Assembly (NCBI GenBank): GCA_029263415.1
Contig: JAJCXN010000028.1
Coordinates: 1 to 64,000 of the forward strand
Origin: Acidobacteriota bacterium
Lineage (GTDB): Bacteria; Acidobacteriota; Thermoanaerobaculia; Multivoradales; Multivoraceae
Direction of reading: 5' to 3'
Length of the DNA stretch: 64,000 nt
The notes beneath the pieces were generated by a model. The model ran no database searches. It saw nothing but the letters and a program-made list of their open reading frames with translations, and was not told the origin of the DNA. The position numbers were made by a program, and so were the translations under genes. Numbering within the stretch: position 1 is the first letter of the stretch; each line of letters opens with the position of its first letter. Positions 43,810 through 52,346 of the stretch are shown here, in pieces.

Positions 43810-44113
43810 TCTCACAAGCCCGGGCCGGTCGCAATGAAACGACAGGACAATCGGGCGAATTCGAGCTGGAGAACGTAGCAAAGGCTCCAGGCGGGTGTCA
43901 ATGAATCGCAGCGTCGATGATCGCGTTTCGGACTGGTGCACAACGGGTCGCACCGGGCGGGCCCGAGCCTTGCGACTAGGCCTCGCTCGCTTCCTCCGAA
44001 GACTTCTGCTCACACCAGCAGCGCATCCTCGATTCTCGGCCTTAGTACCGGTAGCATTCACTGCTATCCGGCAAGTCCACCGGCGACAACACGCAACACC
44101 AGACGAGAAACTC
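43810..44113. promoter_or_regulatory. Region upstream of ilvA and of the tRNA-Val pair
   Basis: 304 bases between divergent transcripts. The ilvA frame is open back to 43895 but the extra residues are Arg-rich and unlike the family, so it is taken as non-coding. A hairpin at 44048-44071 (CCGG-TAGCA with TGCTA-T-CCGG around a 5-base loop) ends 42 bases before the ilvA ATG and could be part of a leader. Promoters for both sides must lie here. Confidence 0.4.
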
Positions 44114-45355
44114 ATGGTCACTTTAGAACAGGTCTACGAAGCTCGCGAGCGGATCGGCAATGCGATCTACAAGTCGCCTTGCGCTCGGTCTGACTTCTTT
44201 TCTTCGTTGTGTGGCGCAACCACCTTCTTCAAGTTGGACAACTTGCAGATGACCGGCTCGTTCAAAGAACGCGGAGCACTGAACAAGATCCTAACCTTGA
44301 CCAGCAAGGAGCGTGAGCGCGGCCTGATCTGCGCGTCAGCTGGCAACCACGCCCAGGCAGTGGCTTACCACGCCCAGCGGCTGGGCCTGGAGGCGACGAT
44401 CGTCATGCCTGAGCGCACGCCGCTGATCAAGGTCGCCAACACGCGCTCCTACGGCGGCCACGTGGTGCTCCACGGCGACAGCTTTGATGACGCGCTAGCC
44501 CGGGCATTCGAGTTGCGAGAGGAACACAACTTCAACTTCATCCATCCGTTCGAAGACGAGATGATCATCGCCGGCCAAGGCACCATGGCGCTCGAGCTGA
44601 TCGATCAACAACCCAACCTGGACGTCATTGTTTCGCCGATTGGCGGCGGCGGACTGATCTCAGGCGTGGCCTTGGTTTACAAGGCGCTCAAGCCGGACGT
44701 TCGCATTGTTGGCGTCGAGGCCGAAGTGTTGGCGTCAATGTCGGCAAGTCGCAGTGCCGGAGAACGGCTGCACTTGGATCCGGCCCAGACGATCGCGGAC
44801 GGCATCGCGGTCAAACAACCGGGCGCTATCACTTTCGATCTGGTGCAGCGCTACGTCGATGACATCGTCACGGTGAGTGAGGAAGAGATCGCCAACGCGA
44901 TCATGCTCTTGCTGGAACGGGAGAAGACGGTGGTCGAGGGTGCTGCAGCGGCGACCTTGGCTGCGCTCGCTAACAGCCGCATCCCGGATGTCAGCGGCAA
45001 AAACGTCTGCATGCTCCTTTGCGGCGGCAATATCGACGTCAATCTGATCAGTCGCATCATTGATCAAGGTCTTAGCAAGGACGGCCGCATGTTCCGTTGC
45101 ATCGTTTCGATGCAGGACCGCCCCGGCTCACTCGCGGCCCTGCTCGGCACCATTGCCGATGCCGAAGCCAATGTCATCGAGGTCCACCACCAGCGCACTT
45201 TCAACGTCGGCCTGGGCGAGGTCGATATCGCGCTGACACTGGAGACGCGGGGCTTCGACCACGTGGCGAGCATGGTGACACTGCTCGAAGAGCGGGGCTT
45301 TCAAATGCATCAGACCGAAGAACGGCCGGGTACGGCTCCGGTCGCGGGGCCCTGA
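44114..45355 (+). CDS. ilvA: Threonine ammonia-lyase with ACT domain
   Basis: PLP enzyme turning threonine into 2-oxobutanoate, the first step to isoleucine. About 413 residues. The catalytic part (1-325) has MTGSFKERGALNKI with the PLP Lys, SAGNHAQAVAYHA and SPIGGGGLISG. A single ACT domain occupies about 335-413 (FRCIVSMQDRPGSLAALLGTIADAEANV). This length is that of the short TdcB/TD-type form, not the long two-ACT IlvA, so isoleucine feedback may differ. The ATG at 44114 matches the family start. No other ilv gene is nearby; the stop is 16 bases from the end of the convergent kinase gene. Confidence 0.93.
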   Translation: MVTLEQVYEARERIGNAIYKSPCARSDFFSSLCGATTFFKLDNLQMTGSFKERGALNKILTLTSKERERGLICASAGNHAQAVAYHAQRLGLEATIVMPERTPLIKVANTRSYGGHVVLHGDSFDDALARAFELREEHNFNFIHPFEDEMIIAGQGTMALELIDQQPNLDVIVSPIGGGGLISGVALVYKALKPDVRIVGVEAEVLASMSASRSAGERLHLDPAQTIADGIAVKQPGAITFDLVQRYVDDIVTVSEEEIANAIMLLLEREKTVVEGAAAATLAALANSRIPDVSGKNVCMLLCGGNIDVNLISRIIDQGLSKDGRMFRCIVSMQDRPGSLAALLGTIADAEANVIEVHHQRTFNVGLGEVDIALTLETRGFDHVASMVTLLEERGFQMHQTEERPGTAPVAGP

Positions 45356-45371
45356 GCGGTTTTCTCTTCAA

Positions 45372-46340
45372 CTAGGTCGCGGTCAACGCTCGATCTCTAA
45401 AGCGACGAATGTCGGCCACAAAGTCAGTCGCGGTTTGGTAACGCTCAGCCGGATCCTTCGCCAGTGCACGCTCGCAGATTCGGTCCAGCTCAGCCGGCAC
45501 CCGTTTGTTGGTTCTGGCGCTGGGCGGACCTGGGTCCAGATTGCGAATGTTGTGGAAAGTCTCTTGCACGTTGGCACCGCGAAACGGCTCGCTGGTGGTG
45601 AGAGCTTCGTAAAGAACCACGCCCATGCTGAAAACATCTGTGCGCTCATCGACTGAGTCGCCTGAGACCTGTTCGGGAGACATGTAGAGCGGAGTGCCCG
45701 GGCGCTTGCCAGTCATGGTCAAACGTTCAAACAGGATTTCATCATCGAGGTCATCCTGATCGGGGTCATGGTCCATGCCTTTGACAAAGGCAACGCCCCA
45801 GTCCATCAGGTACACCTCGCCATAGCTGCCCACCAGAATGTTCTCAGGTTTCACGTCGCGGTGAATCACGCCATGCGTGTGGGCATAGTGAAGCGCGTTG
45901 CTCGCCTGCACCAAGGTCCCCAGAATGCGGTCAAGGGACAACGTGTTGCCCTCCGACGTCTCCTTAGGAGCGCTCCGATCACGGATGATCTCGAACAGAT
46001 TCTTGCCATCGATCCGCTTCATCGTGAAGTACAGCTCTCCATAGAGGTTTGATCCGATCTCATACACCGGCACGGTGTTTGGGTGCTGCAATTGTGCAGT
46101 CACCCGTGCCTCTCGGATCAACCGCTTGCGCTCTATCGGATCCTTCGCGTTCTTAGGCAACAGCGTCTTGATCGCGACCCATCGGTTGAGGGCTCGATCG
46201 AAGCACGAGCGCAGCACACCGTTGCCGCCACCAGAAAGCGTTGAGAAATCGCTGTAGCGTCGATAGTCGTTCTTGAACGAACTCGGCAGTTCGCTGTCGG
46301 TCCCGGTGACGAGGATCTGAGGGTACTGGTCTTTGAGCAT
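45372..46340 (-). CDS. Soluble eukaryotic-type Ser/Thr protein kinase
   Basis: 322 residues, essentially only a kinase domain (about 35-315), without a membrane helix or sensor domain. VAIKTLLP near 54 holds the ATP Lys, VIHRDVKPENILVG near 157 is the catalytic loop, and the metal motif reads DWG where most kinases have DFG. YMSPEQVSGDSVDERTDVFS is the activation/P+1 segment. The glycine loop is degenerate (LSGGGNGVLRSCFD). The start has AGGA seven bases upstream, and that AGGA lies within a perfect inverted repeat. Substrate unknown. Confidence 0.9.
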   Translation of the reverse strand: MLKDQYPQILVTGTDSELPSSFKNDYRRYSDFSTLSGGGNGVLRSCFDRALNRWVAIKTLLPKNAKDPIERKRLIREARVTAQLQHPNTVPVYEIGSNLYGELYFTMKRIDGKNLFEIIRDRSAPKETSEGNTLSLDRILGTLVQASNALHYAHTHGVIHRDVKPENILVGSYGEVYLMDWGVAFVKGMDHDPDQDDLDDEILFERLTMTGKRPGTPLYMSPEQVSGDSVDERTDVFSMGVVLYEALTTSEPFRGANVQETFHNIRNLDPGPPSARTNKRVPAELDRICERALAKDPAERYQTATDFVADIRRFRDRALTAT

Positions 46341-46347
46341 GCGAAGG

Positions 46348-46369
46348 TCCTGTGATGGGTATCACAGGA
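46348..46369. promoter_or_regulatory. Perfect 9-bp inverted repeat covering the kinase ribosome-binding site
   Basis: TCCTGTGAT and ATCACAGGA are separated by four bases and end seven bases before the kinase ATG. The arm nearest the gene carries the AGGA ribosome-binding site, so in RNA the hairpin would hide it; in DNA it would be a symmetric operator. Confidence 0.6.
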
Positions 46370-46745
46370 TCTTCCCATATCAATCGCTTGCTCCAAGCGC
46401 CTTCGGCGGTGCGAAGCCTCCCGTGGGACGTCGCAAGGTGAAGATGCGGGACACAAAGAGGAGAAACGTGATGGAGGCACGCTTCGCCGGACCCAAAGAG
46501 AGAACCGTGATTGAGGCACACTGCGGGTTTCCGAGCGCCCCACGCGGATCCTGAACGTGCCCTCCGAGAACCTGGCCATAAACGGGCATTCATCGGCCGC
46601 GGTGGCGACCCGCTACGGCGGGCTGAGTCCAACGGTGATCGAGCCGAGCTCGATGGGCGATCAGTTGGTGACCCAGGCCAAGGCCAAAGGCGCCGCCGAG
46701 CAAGACTCGCTCGAGCGAAGGGGTGTCACGCGCGGCACCTCATAT
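46370..46745. other. Upstream region of the kinase gene with an imperfect direct repeat
   Basis: About 376 bases between the kinase start and the bioY end. Two near-identical segments, 46455-46480 and 46495-46519, repeat with a 40-base period (AAAGAGGAGAAACGTGATGG against AAAGAGAGAACCGTGATTGA, both followed by GGCAC or AGGCAC). They lie 115-180 bases upstream of the kinase. Open frames exist here but none shows a ribosome-binding site or a recognisable protein. Confidence 0.4.
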
Positions 46746-47339
46746 TCATCTCGAACCGAACGCCACCGCTGCCCGTAAGGACACAAGAATCATCGCGGCC
46801 CCCAAGACTGACTTCACCACGCCGCCCCACACGAACGGCAGTACTCCACTGGATACCGCCTGATCCCCGCCGATCAGCCACACCAGGCGCAAAGCACCCA
46901 GACCAAGGATCAAGCAATGTAGCGCGGCGCTGAAGGCAAAAAGCAACGCAAAACGGGAGAGAACGGTGACCTGGCTTGGCGCCAATCGGCGCACCAACCA
47001 CCCCATACACCAAGCCGCAATCACAAAGCCGACCAGGTAACCCGCCGACGATCCCAGCACCACTTGGAGGCCAGCGCCGCCATCGGCAAACACCGGCAAA
47101 CCGATCACTCCCGCGCAGATGTAGAGAACTATTGCTGCCGAACCGCCCACCGGGCCCAGAAGTCCGCCGACAACTATGACCGCCAAAGTCTGTGCCGACT
47201 GCGGGACCGCAGCGCCGGGTATCGGGATCGAAAGCTGCGCGGCCAACGCAACGCCCGCGGCCGCCGCGGCGACCTTCACTGCAAAAGCGAAGGAGTCTTT
47301 AGTCCTCTCCCGAGAGTCAAATCGAGCAGCCACCAGCAC
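46746..47339 (-). CDS. bioY: BioY-type biotin transporter substrate-binding subunit
   Basis: 197 residues with six hydrophobic helices and the BioY pattern: LSIPIPGAAVPQSAQTLAVIVVGGLLGPVGG near 45-70, YICAGVIGLPVFADGGAG near 85 and GSSAGYLVGFV. This is the S component of energy-coupling-factor biotin uptake; no EcfA or EcfT genes are near, so it either works alone or shares modules encoded elsewhere. The start overlaps the end of the D-threonine-aldolase-like gene by 23 bases, so the two are translated from one mRNA. Confidence 0.92.
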   Translation of the reverse strand: MLVAARFDSRERTKDSFAFAVKVAAAAAGVALAAQLSIPIPGAAVPQSAQTLAVIVVGGLLGPVGGSAAIVLYICAGVIGLPVFADGGAGLQVVLGSSAGYLVGFVIAAWCMGWLVRRLAPSQVTVLSRFALLFAFSAALHCLILGLGALRLVWLIGGDQAVSSGVLPFVWGGVVKSVLGAAMILVSLRAAVAFGSR

Positions 47340-48489
47340 TCACCTCGATCGAGCCGACCACCACGTCCTTAGAGATTTCGACCAAGGCCCGCTGGGTACT
47401 CGCCACCACGCAAGAGTGGTTCACCAGCACTCGCAGCCGATCGCCGATCGAGAGTCCTGCATCCTCCGGAGCGTCTAGCCAGCCGTGCTCCTCAGAAAGA
47501 GCATGGATTTGCCAACCGTTCTTCGCCTGGATTACTCCCTCGCGCGCAAGCGACGTCGAATCGAGCACCAGCCCATAACCCTCTTGCCCGGCTCGACGAT
47601 CCGAGGTGAGAGTCTTCTTACCCGCGTCAATCAGCGCATGTGTCCGACCGTCGCGCTGGCGCACACTGACCACCGTCGCCAACACCGTGAGCGCGCAGTC
47701 GTCGAGCTTCGCGGCGCCCAGGTCGACCTGCGTGAGATCGTGGAACACGTAGTTGCCGGGGCGCAGTTCGGTAACCGGAAAGGTGGCGGCGCGATCTGCC
47801 TCGAAGCTCCAAAAGGTCGGGGTCGACCCAATCGACACCTCAAGTGCACCACGCTCGCGCTCGAGTGCCTCACCGACGAGCGCCGCTGCGTGCTGAGCGC
47901 GATCGCGCTCATCTCTTGCATACTGAGCGAGCACCGCCTGCTTGGACTCTCCCTCACCAGCCATAGTGTAGGCCTGACCAGCATGAGTCAACACGCCCTT
48001 CACCTCGATCGCCTCGAGTTCGCCGATCGCTTGGGCGGTCTGAGCAAACGCGATGTCATCCCAGCGCCAACCAGCCCGACCGTAGCCGCAGTCGACTTTG
48101 AGCAACACGCCAGCCGATCGATGAGAGTTCTTGAACGCGACTGACGCCGCTCGCGCCGCTTCGAACGAATCGACGCAGAAACTCACGTGCGCTCGCTGCG
48201 AGAGTTCGAGCAGGCGCTCTAGGCGATGACGACCGGCGATCGGGTAGGCAACGCGGATGTCCTCGAAACCAGCATCGACAAAGACCGCTGCCTCGCTCGG
48301 CTTGGCGCAAGTGATGCCGCAAGCGCCGAACCCCAATTGTCGACCGGCAATGTCGACGGTGCGATGCGTCTTAATATGCGGACGCAGGTTGACCCCGGCA
48401 CCCTTGGCTCGTTCTTGAGCGGCACTGAGGTTGCGCTTCAGTCGATCGTAGTCAACCAAAACAGCGGGAGTTGGGATCTCTTCGAACAC
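47317..48489 (-). CDS. D-threonine aldolase/D-serine dehydratase-like PLP enzyme
   Basis: 390 residues. The N-terminal alanine-racemase-like barrel (about 8-250) has PAVLVDYDRLKRNL and the PLP Lys in RPHIKTHRT near 42. The C-terminal D-serine-dehydratase-like domain (about 265-375) has LSEEHGWLD and VNHSCVV, whose His and Cys form the metal site of this family. Members cleave D-threonine or similar D-3-hydroxy amino acids to glycine and an aldehyde, or deaminate D-serine; the substrate cannot be told. Start ATG. It overlaps bioY downstream. Confidence 0.88.
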   Translation of the reverse strand: MFEEIPTPAVLVDYDRLKRNLSAAQERAKGAGVNLRPHIKTHRTVDIAGRQLGFGACGITCAKPSEAAVFVDAGFEDIRVAYPIAGRHRLERLLELSQRAHVSFCVDSFEAARAASVAFKNSHRSAGVLLKVDCGYGRAGWRWDDIAFAQTAQAIGELEAIEVKGVLTHAGQAYTMAGEGESKQAVLAQYARDERDRAQHAAALVGEALERERGALEVSIGSTPTFWSFEADRAATFPVTELRPGNYVFHDLTQVDLGAAKLDDCALTVLATVVSVRQRDGRTHALIDAGKKTLTSDRRAGQEGYGLVLDSTSLAREGVIQAKNGWQIHALSEEHGWLDAPEDAGLSIGDRLRVLVNHSCVVASTQRALVEISKDVVVGSIEVSAGGCSI

Positions 48490-48672
48490 AACGCCAGTCT
48501 ACCGACCTTGAAGGGCGCGGGCTTGGCCAGGGGGGCTTACTGACCAGTAATGCTCGTTTGACCAAAACTCATCGGATGTCATCCTGCACCCAAGCAAGCT
48601 CACGGCACCACCCACGTCAGCGACGATCTTTCTTTAGACCGCTGGTTCATGCACTAGTTCGTGAACAAGCCC

Positions 48673-51045
48673 CTAGAGCTCGACACCAAAGCCTAGCCAG
48701 ATTCGTCGGCCGAGCTGCTGAGTCGCCGGCACTAGGTCCGATCCGATGCTGCCGGGCCGTAGCGACCCCAGCGCTTCCCCGCTCAACGTCGAGTGAGGAA
48801 ACAGTCCCTCAATGCCCGCACCGATGAACACATCCGGAATCGCAACAGGCGGTTGTTGCTGATCGGTGACGTTCAAAACTTCAATGCGCCAGGTCAGTTT
48901 CGGTTGGTTCTCTCCGAGGAAAGGGAGGTCCGGTAGCCCGCCCATCCGATACTCGAGCACCAAGTCCAGCTGGGAGAGACTGCTCGGCCCGGTAGTCAAC
49001 GAGCGCGGAACTTCAGTCACCACACCCAAGGACCTGTTAGCTACGTTGTGGTCGTCGACATACTCGAACACTCCGGACAGAACCCATCCGCGTTCGAAGT
49101 TCCGCACCACATGAAAGTGCGTGCGCTGGGTGGTACCCAACTCCGCTGCCGCAGCTGTTTGGCTAGGACCCGGGAACACAACCCCTAGATCTCTCAGTTC
49201 GTAGAGACCGCGAGCGAGCCAGCGCTTGCCAATTCGCGCTTCAGCGCCGAAACGAAATCGTTCTTCTTCTTGGGCCAGCGGTCGCAACGCGTGCAATCGA
49301 TCGCCAGAGAATCGACGACGACCCACTTCGCTGTCAACAATCAGACCTGGAAACACCTGATAGCGCGAACTGATCGACAAAGCTTCGACCTCGACTCGAT
49401 CGGTTGGCGGCAGTCCGCGTTTTAAGAAAGGTTCGAGACCAAGGTCGAAAATGGCGACCTGGCGCACCAGCTCCTCACCACCAGAAACCAACAGTGCCCA
49501 CTCGCCGTTGCCAAAGACGTCCCACGCGACACCGATTCGCGGTAGCCACCAGGACTCATCGTTCTGTGCAGACGAGCCGGCTCGACGTTCCCTCCAGGTC
49601 AATCGTTCAACTCGCAAACCGACTTGTACCGCCAAGTTCTTGGTCGCCCGCCACTGATCGGACAAGCTCAAGTTGATGCGTTCGAGATCGAGATCCGCCC
49701 CGTCCGAAGCGCGTTGAGCGATGGCCTTGTTCAACGGCTCGGCAAGAAGATCGCCGGTGGTCTTTTCACGCGAGAGGCCAAGCACCATCGCGTGGCGCGA
49801 GATCAGCGTGTCAAGGCTCACGGCTTGGCCGTCGGTGCGCACCCGTCGCGTTTCAAAGGCGTCAAGCGCGGTGCTCGCGCGTCGATCGTTGAACTGGGCG
49901 ATCACCCCATAGCGTCCTGCAAATCGGTTCAGCCGCACCATGCCACGAGTGATCTTGCTCTCGAACAAAGCAGCATCAGAGCCCCCTGCGAGAGTGAACC
50001 CGGAAGCGCCCACAGCGTCGGAGGCCTCTTCTTGTGAGCCAATCTCGAGCAGGCTTGCGCTCAACTCGAGGTTAGGTCCTAAGGGACCGCCGTTTAGCCT
50101 GAACAGCCGAGATCGATCCTTGCGCTCCGAACGAATCCCTCTCAACGCATCTGGTGCTGCAGCACCACCAAGGTCGACCGGGCGCTGAGTACTACGATGA
50201 TTTGCGCGCCCAGCAAACAACCGAAAGCGCGAGCCCACCGGAACCAGCAAGGTCGCATAGGGCCTGACTTCTCGAAAGCGTTCAGACAGTCCGGGCTGAT
50301 CGCCACCAGCAAGATCGTCCGTGTTGGTGCGAACACCGAAGCGACCATGCCAAAGAGTCGATGCGCCGCGCGTCAAAAGCTGCAACGAATCCAGGGTGCG
50401 GACTCGCGGGTCGATGCGCGAACCAAACAGGTCTGCAGTCTCGAACAGCTCCGACGCTAGCCGACCAGCCGCTGGCCTCCAGATGGCAAAGTCCAACGCC
50501 ATTTCGGGCAGGAATTCACCCCCATCGATGTACAACGACGTGGTGGACACCAGCTCCGACTCCTGTGGCAAGAGCCGTTCGATGGCCGATAGGGTTCCGG
50601 CTAAAGGAAGCGACCCGATCGGAGGGTCAAAAAGCCGATAGGCAGCGCCTGCTGTCTTGGTGTCGATGATCGGCATGGTGGTGTACGACACCGCGTTTGG
50701 CTTGCCCAGCTTGAGCTTAAAGTCGATCCGTAGAGAATCGCCCAGACGCACATCGACCTTTTCTACCAGGGAGGTGATGTAGTCCGGGGCACTTACCTCA
50801 ACGCTGTAGGTGTCATTGGGCAGATGATCGAACCGGTAACCCCACCGATCGGTCTTGCCCTGAAAACGGCGCTCGCCCACCACCAGAACCCTGGCATCAA
50901 GGACCGCGTTGCCCTCACGATCGACGACTTTGCCGGAAACGCTGCCGCCGACCGGCGCCAACTGACCGAAGGATGCAACTGCGATTAGTTGCGTTGCAAG
51001 CAGCATCAAGGCTGCGAACAGCAGCCGGCGACTATTCCTAAGCAA
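48673..51045 (-). CDS. TonB-dependent receptor-like protein with carboxypeptidase-regulatory-like domain
   Basis: 790 residues: signal peptide (about 1-27, VASFGQ), a CarboxypepD_reg-like beta sandwich (about 33-112, GGSVSGKVVDREGNAVLDAR) and an outer-membrane barrel (about 190-790) ending in IWLGFGVEL, a typical last strand. The plug region between about 115 and 185 is short and a TonB box is not evident, so energised uptake is uncertain. The start is TTG, supported by GGAGG ten bases upstream. This architecture is abundant in Acidobacteriota and Bacteroidota. The ligand is unknown; it follows the MFS gene by about 16 bases and may share its transcript. Confidence 0.85.
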   Translation of the reverse strand: MLRNSRRLLFAALMLLATQLIAVASFGQLAPVGGSVSGKVVDREGNAVLDARVLVVGERRFQGKTDRWGYRFDHLPNDTYSVEVSAPDYITSLVEKVDVRLGDSLRIDFKLKLGKPNAVSYTTMPIIDTKTAGAAYRLFDPPIGSLPLAGTLSAIERLLPQESELVSTTSLYIDGGEFLPEMALDFAIWRPAAGRLASELFETADLFGSRIDPRVRTLDSLQLLTRGASTLWHGRFGVRTNTDDLAGGDQPGLSERFREVRPYATLLVPVGSRFRLFAGRANHRSTQRPVDLGGAAAPDALRGIRSERKDRSRLFRLNGGPLGPNLELSASLLEIGSQEEASDAVGASGFTLAGGSDAALFESKITRGMVRLNRFAGRYGVIAQFNDRRASTALDAFETRRVRTDGQAVSLDTLISRHAMVLGLSREKTTGDLLAEPLNKAIAQRASDGADLDLERINLSLSDQWRATKNLAVQVGLRVERLTWRERRAGSSAQNDESWWLPRIGVAWDVFGNGEWALLVSGGEELVRQVAIFDLGLEPFLKRGLPPTDRVEVEALSISSRYQVFPGLIVDSEVGRRRFSGDRLHALRPLAQEEERFRFGAEARIGKRWLARGLYELRDLGVVFPGPSQTAAAAELGTTQRTHFHVVRNFERGWVLSGVFEYVDDHNVANRSLGVVTEVPRSLTTGPSSLSQLDLVLEYRMGGLPDLPFLGENQPKLTWRIEVLNVTDQQQPPVAIPDVFIGAGIEGLFPHSTLSGEALGSLRPGSIGSDLVPATQQLGRRIWLGFGVEL

Positions 51046-51061
51046 AGTTAACGAGCCTCCT

Positions 51062-52327
51062 TCAGCTCTCGAGTCCGCCCGTGCTTGCCCGCCGCGTCGA
51101 GGGCAGCAGCAGCAACAGACCGGCGGTGATTAGTCCTGGCAAGAACCCACACTGAATCACCGTCGAAAGCGGCCAGTGGCCCGCGAGAAGTCCAATACCC
51201 CAACTGGCCACGGCACCCATTGAGAACAAGAACCCCAGAGCATAGCCCGATGCCAACCCTCTGCGCACGGGCAGCAGGTCTTGCGCAAGCACCATTAGAA
51301 CGCTGTGTGGAGCCCCCAAGAATCCGCCACAAACCAGCACCACCAGTAGCAACCAAGGGCCCGACGCACTCGGCAAGACCAGCAGTAAGAGCCCTCCGGC
51401 GAAGGTCGACAAGGCAGCTACCATCCGCTTACTCATGCGATCGGCAAACCACCCAGCAGCGATACCGCTAATGCCACCACCGAGCCAGAAGGCGCCGGTC
51501 AGCACGCCCTGCCGCGTTGGACTCGCCCCCGCAGCCTGAAACAGCAAGGGCAGGAACCCGGCGGTACCGATGAAGATCCAAGCGCGCAATCCGAAAATGA
51601 CCGCCAGCAGAGTCACCACCCATCCTGAAGTGCTCGGGCCTTGGGCCAACTCGTCGACGTCGGTGGGGGCCGCCATCGTTTCTGTACCGGCCGCTACGAT
51701 CGCAATCGCTGGCTCCGCGGCTTTGCCGCTGGGGCCCGACATGCGCAGCGCCATCCAGACAGGCACTGGCAACGCCAACGCTGCCAACCAAGTGATGCCG
51801 ACCATTCCCACACGATCGATCATGAACCCCGCGAGGAAGGGCCCTAAGGACAGACCGATCTGACCGCAAAAGAAGAAGATTGCCGTGGTGGTGGCGGCCC
51901 GACCGCTGACTGCAACACCTGCATGCATCGTGCCTTGAGGATGAAAGGCACCCGAGCCAACCGCCGCCAGACCAAACAAGACCAGGAATGGAAGGTAGCC
52001 GATGCGCGGGGCAAACACCGCCGACAGTGCCACCAAGCCAATGACCCAGGCGACGCTCAAGGGTCCAAGTCGACGGCTGCCACGCCGATCCACTAACCAA
52101 CCAAAGACCGGCTGAGTCGCTCCCGCCAGCAGCTGATAAAGCCCCACCGCGAGCCCCACTTGCGCGGTCGACAGCCCCATCGTCAAACGCAGTTGGGCTA
52201 GCAGCACTGGGCCCATCGAATTGAACACGTCGATCGCCAAATGCCCGATGGAGACGGCTTGAAAGTTCGACCGTCGGGCGCGCTCTTCCGCGGGTCTGCT
52301 AGACCCTGCAGGGATAGATGGGCTCAT
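51062..52327 (-). CDS. Major facilitator superfamily transporter, fosmidomycin-resistance type
   Basis: About 421 residues with twelve membrane helices. The loop between helices two and three reads GWLVDRRGSRRLGPLS, the MFS signature, and FNSMGPVLLAQLRLTMGLS in helix one is characteristic of the Fsr-like group. The central cytoplasmic loop (about 205-240) is Ala/Glu-rich. Efflux of a small molecule is likely; the substrate is unknown. The ATG at 52327 follows the stop of the GGDEF gene by about 20 bases. Confidence 0.88.
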   Translation of the reverse strand: MSPSIPAGSSRPAEERARRSNFQAVSIGHLAIDVFNSMGPVLLAQLRLTMGLSTAQVGLAVGLYQLLAGATQPVFGWLVDRRGSRRLGPLSVAWVIGLVALSAVFAPRIGYLPFLVLFGLAAVGSGAFHPQGTMHAGVAVSGRAATTTAIFFFCGQIGLSLGPFLAGFMIDRVGMVGITWLAALALPVPVWMALRMSGPSGKAAEPAIAIVAAGTETMAAPTDVDELAQGPSTSGWVVTLLAVIFGLRAWIFIGTAGFLPLLFQAAGASPTRQGVLTGAFWLGGGISGIAAGWFADRMSKRMVAALSTFAGGLLLLVLPSASGPWLLLVVLVCGGFLGAPHSVLMVLAQDLLPVRRGLASGYALGFLFSMGAVASWGIGLLAGHWPLSTVIQCGFLPGLITAGLLLLLPSTRRASTGGLES

Positions 52328-52346
52328 GAGAACGGCTTTGGCTGAC

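Noticed and set aside
43895-44113. N-terminal extension of threonine ammonia-lyase by 73 residues
   Set aside because: The frame is open but Arg-rich and unlike the family; the ATG at 44114 starts at the usual place.
46511-46933. Open frame of 140 codons between the kinase and bioY
   Set aside because: It overlaps bioY extensively on the other strand, has an atypical composition and no recognisable domain.
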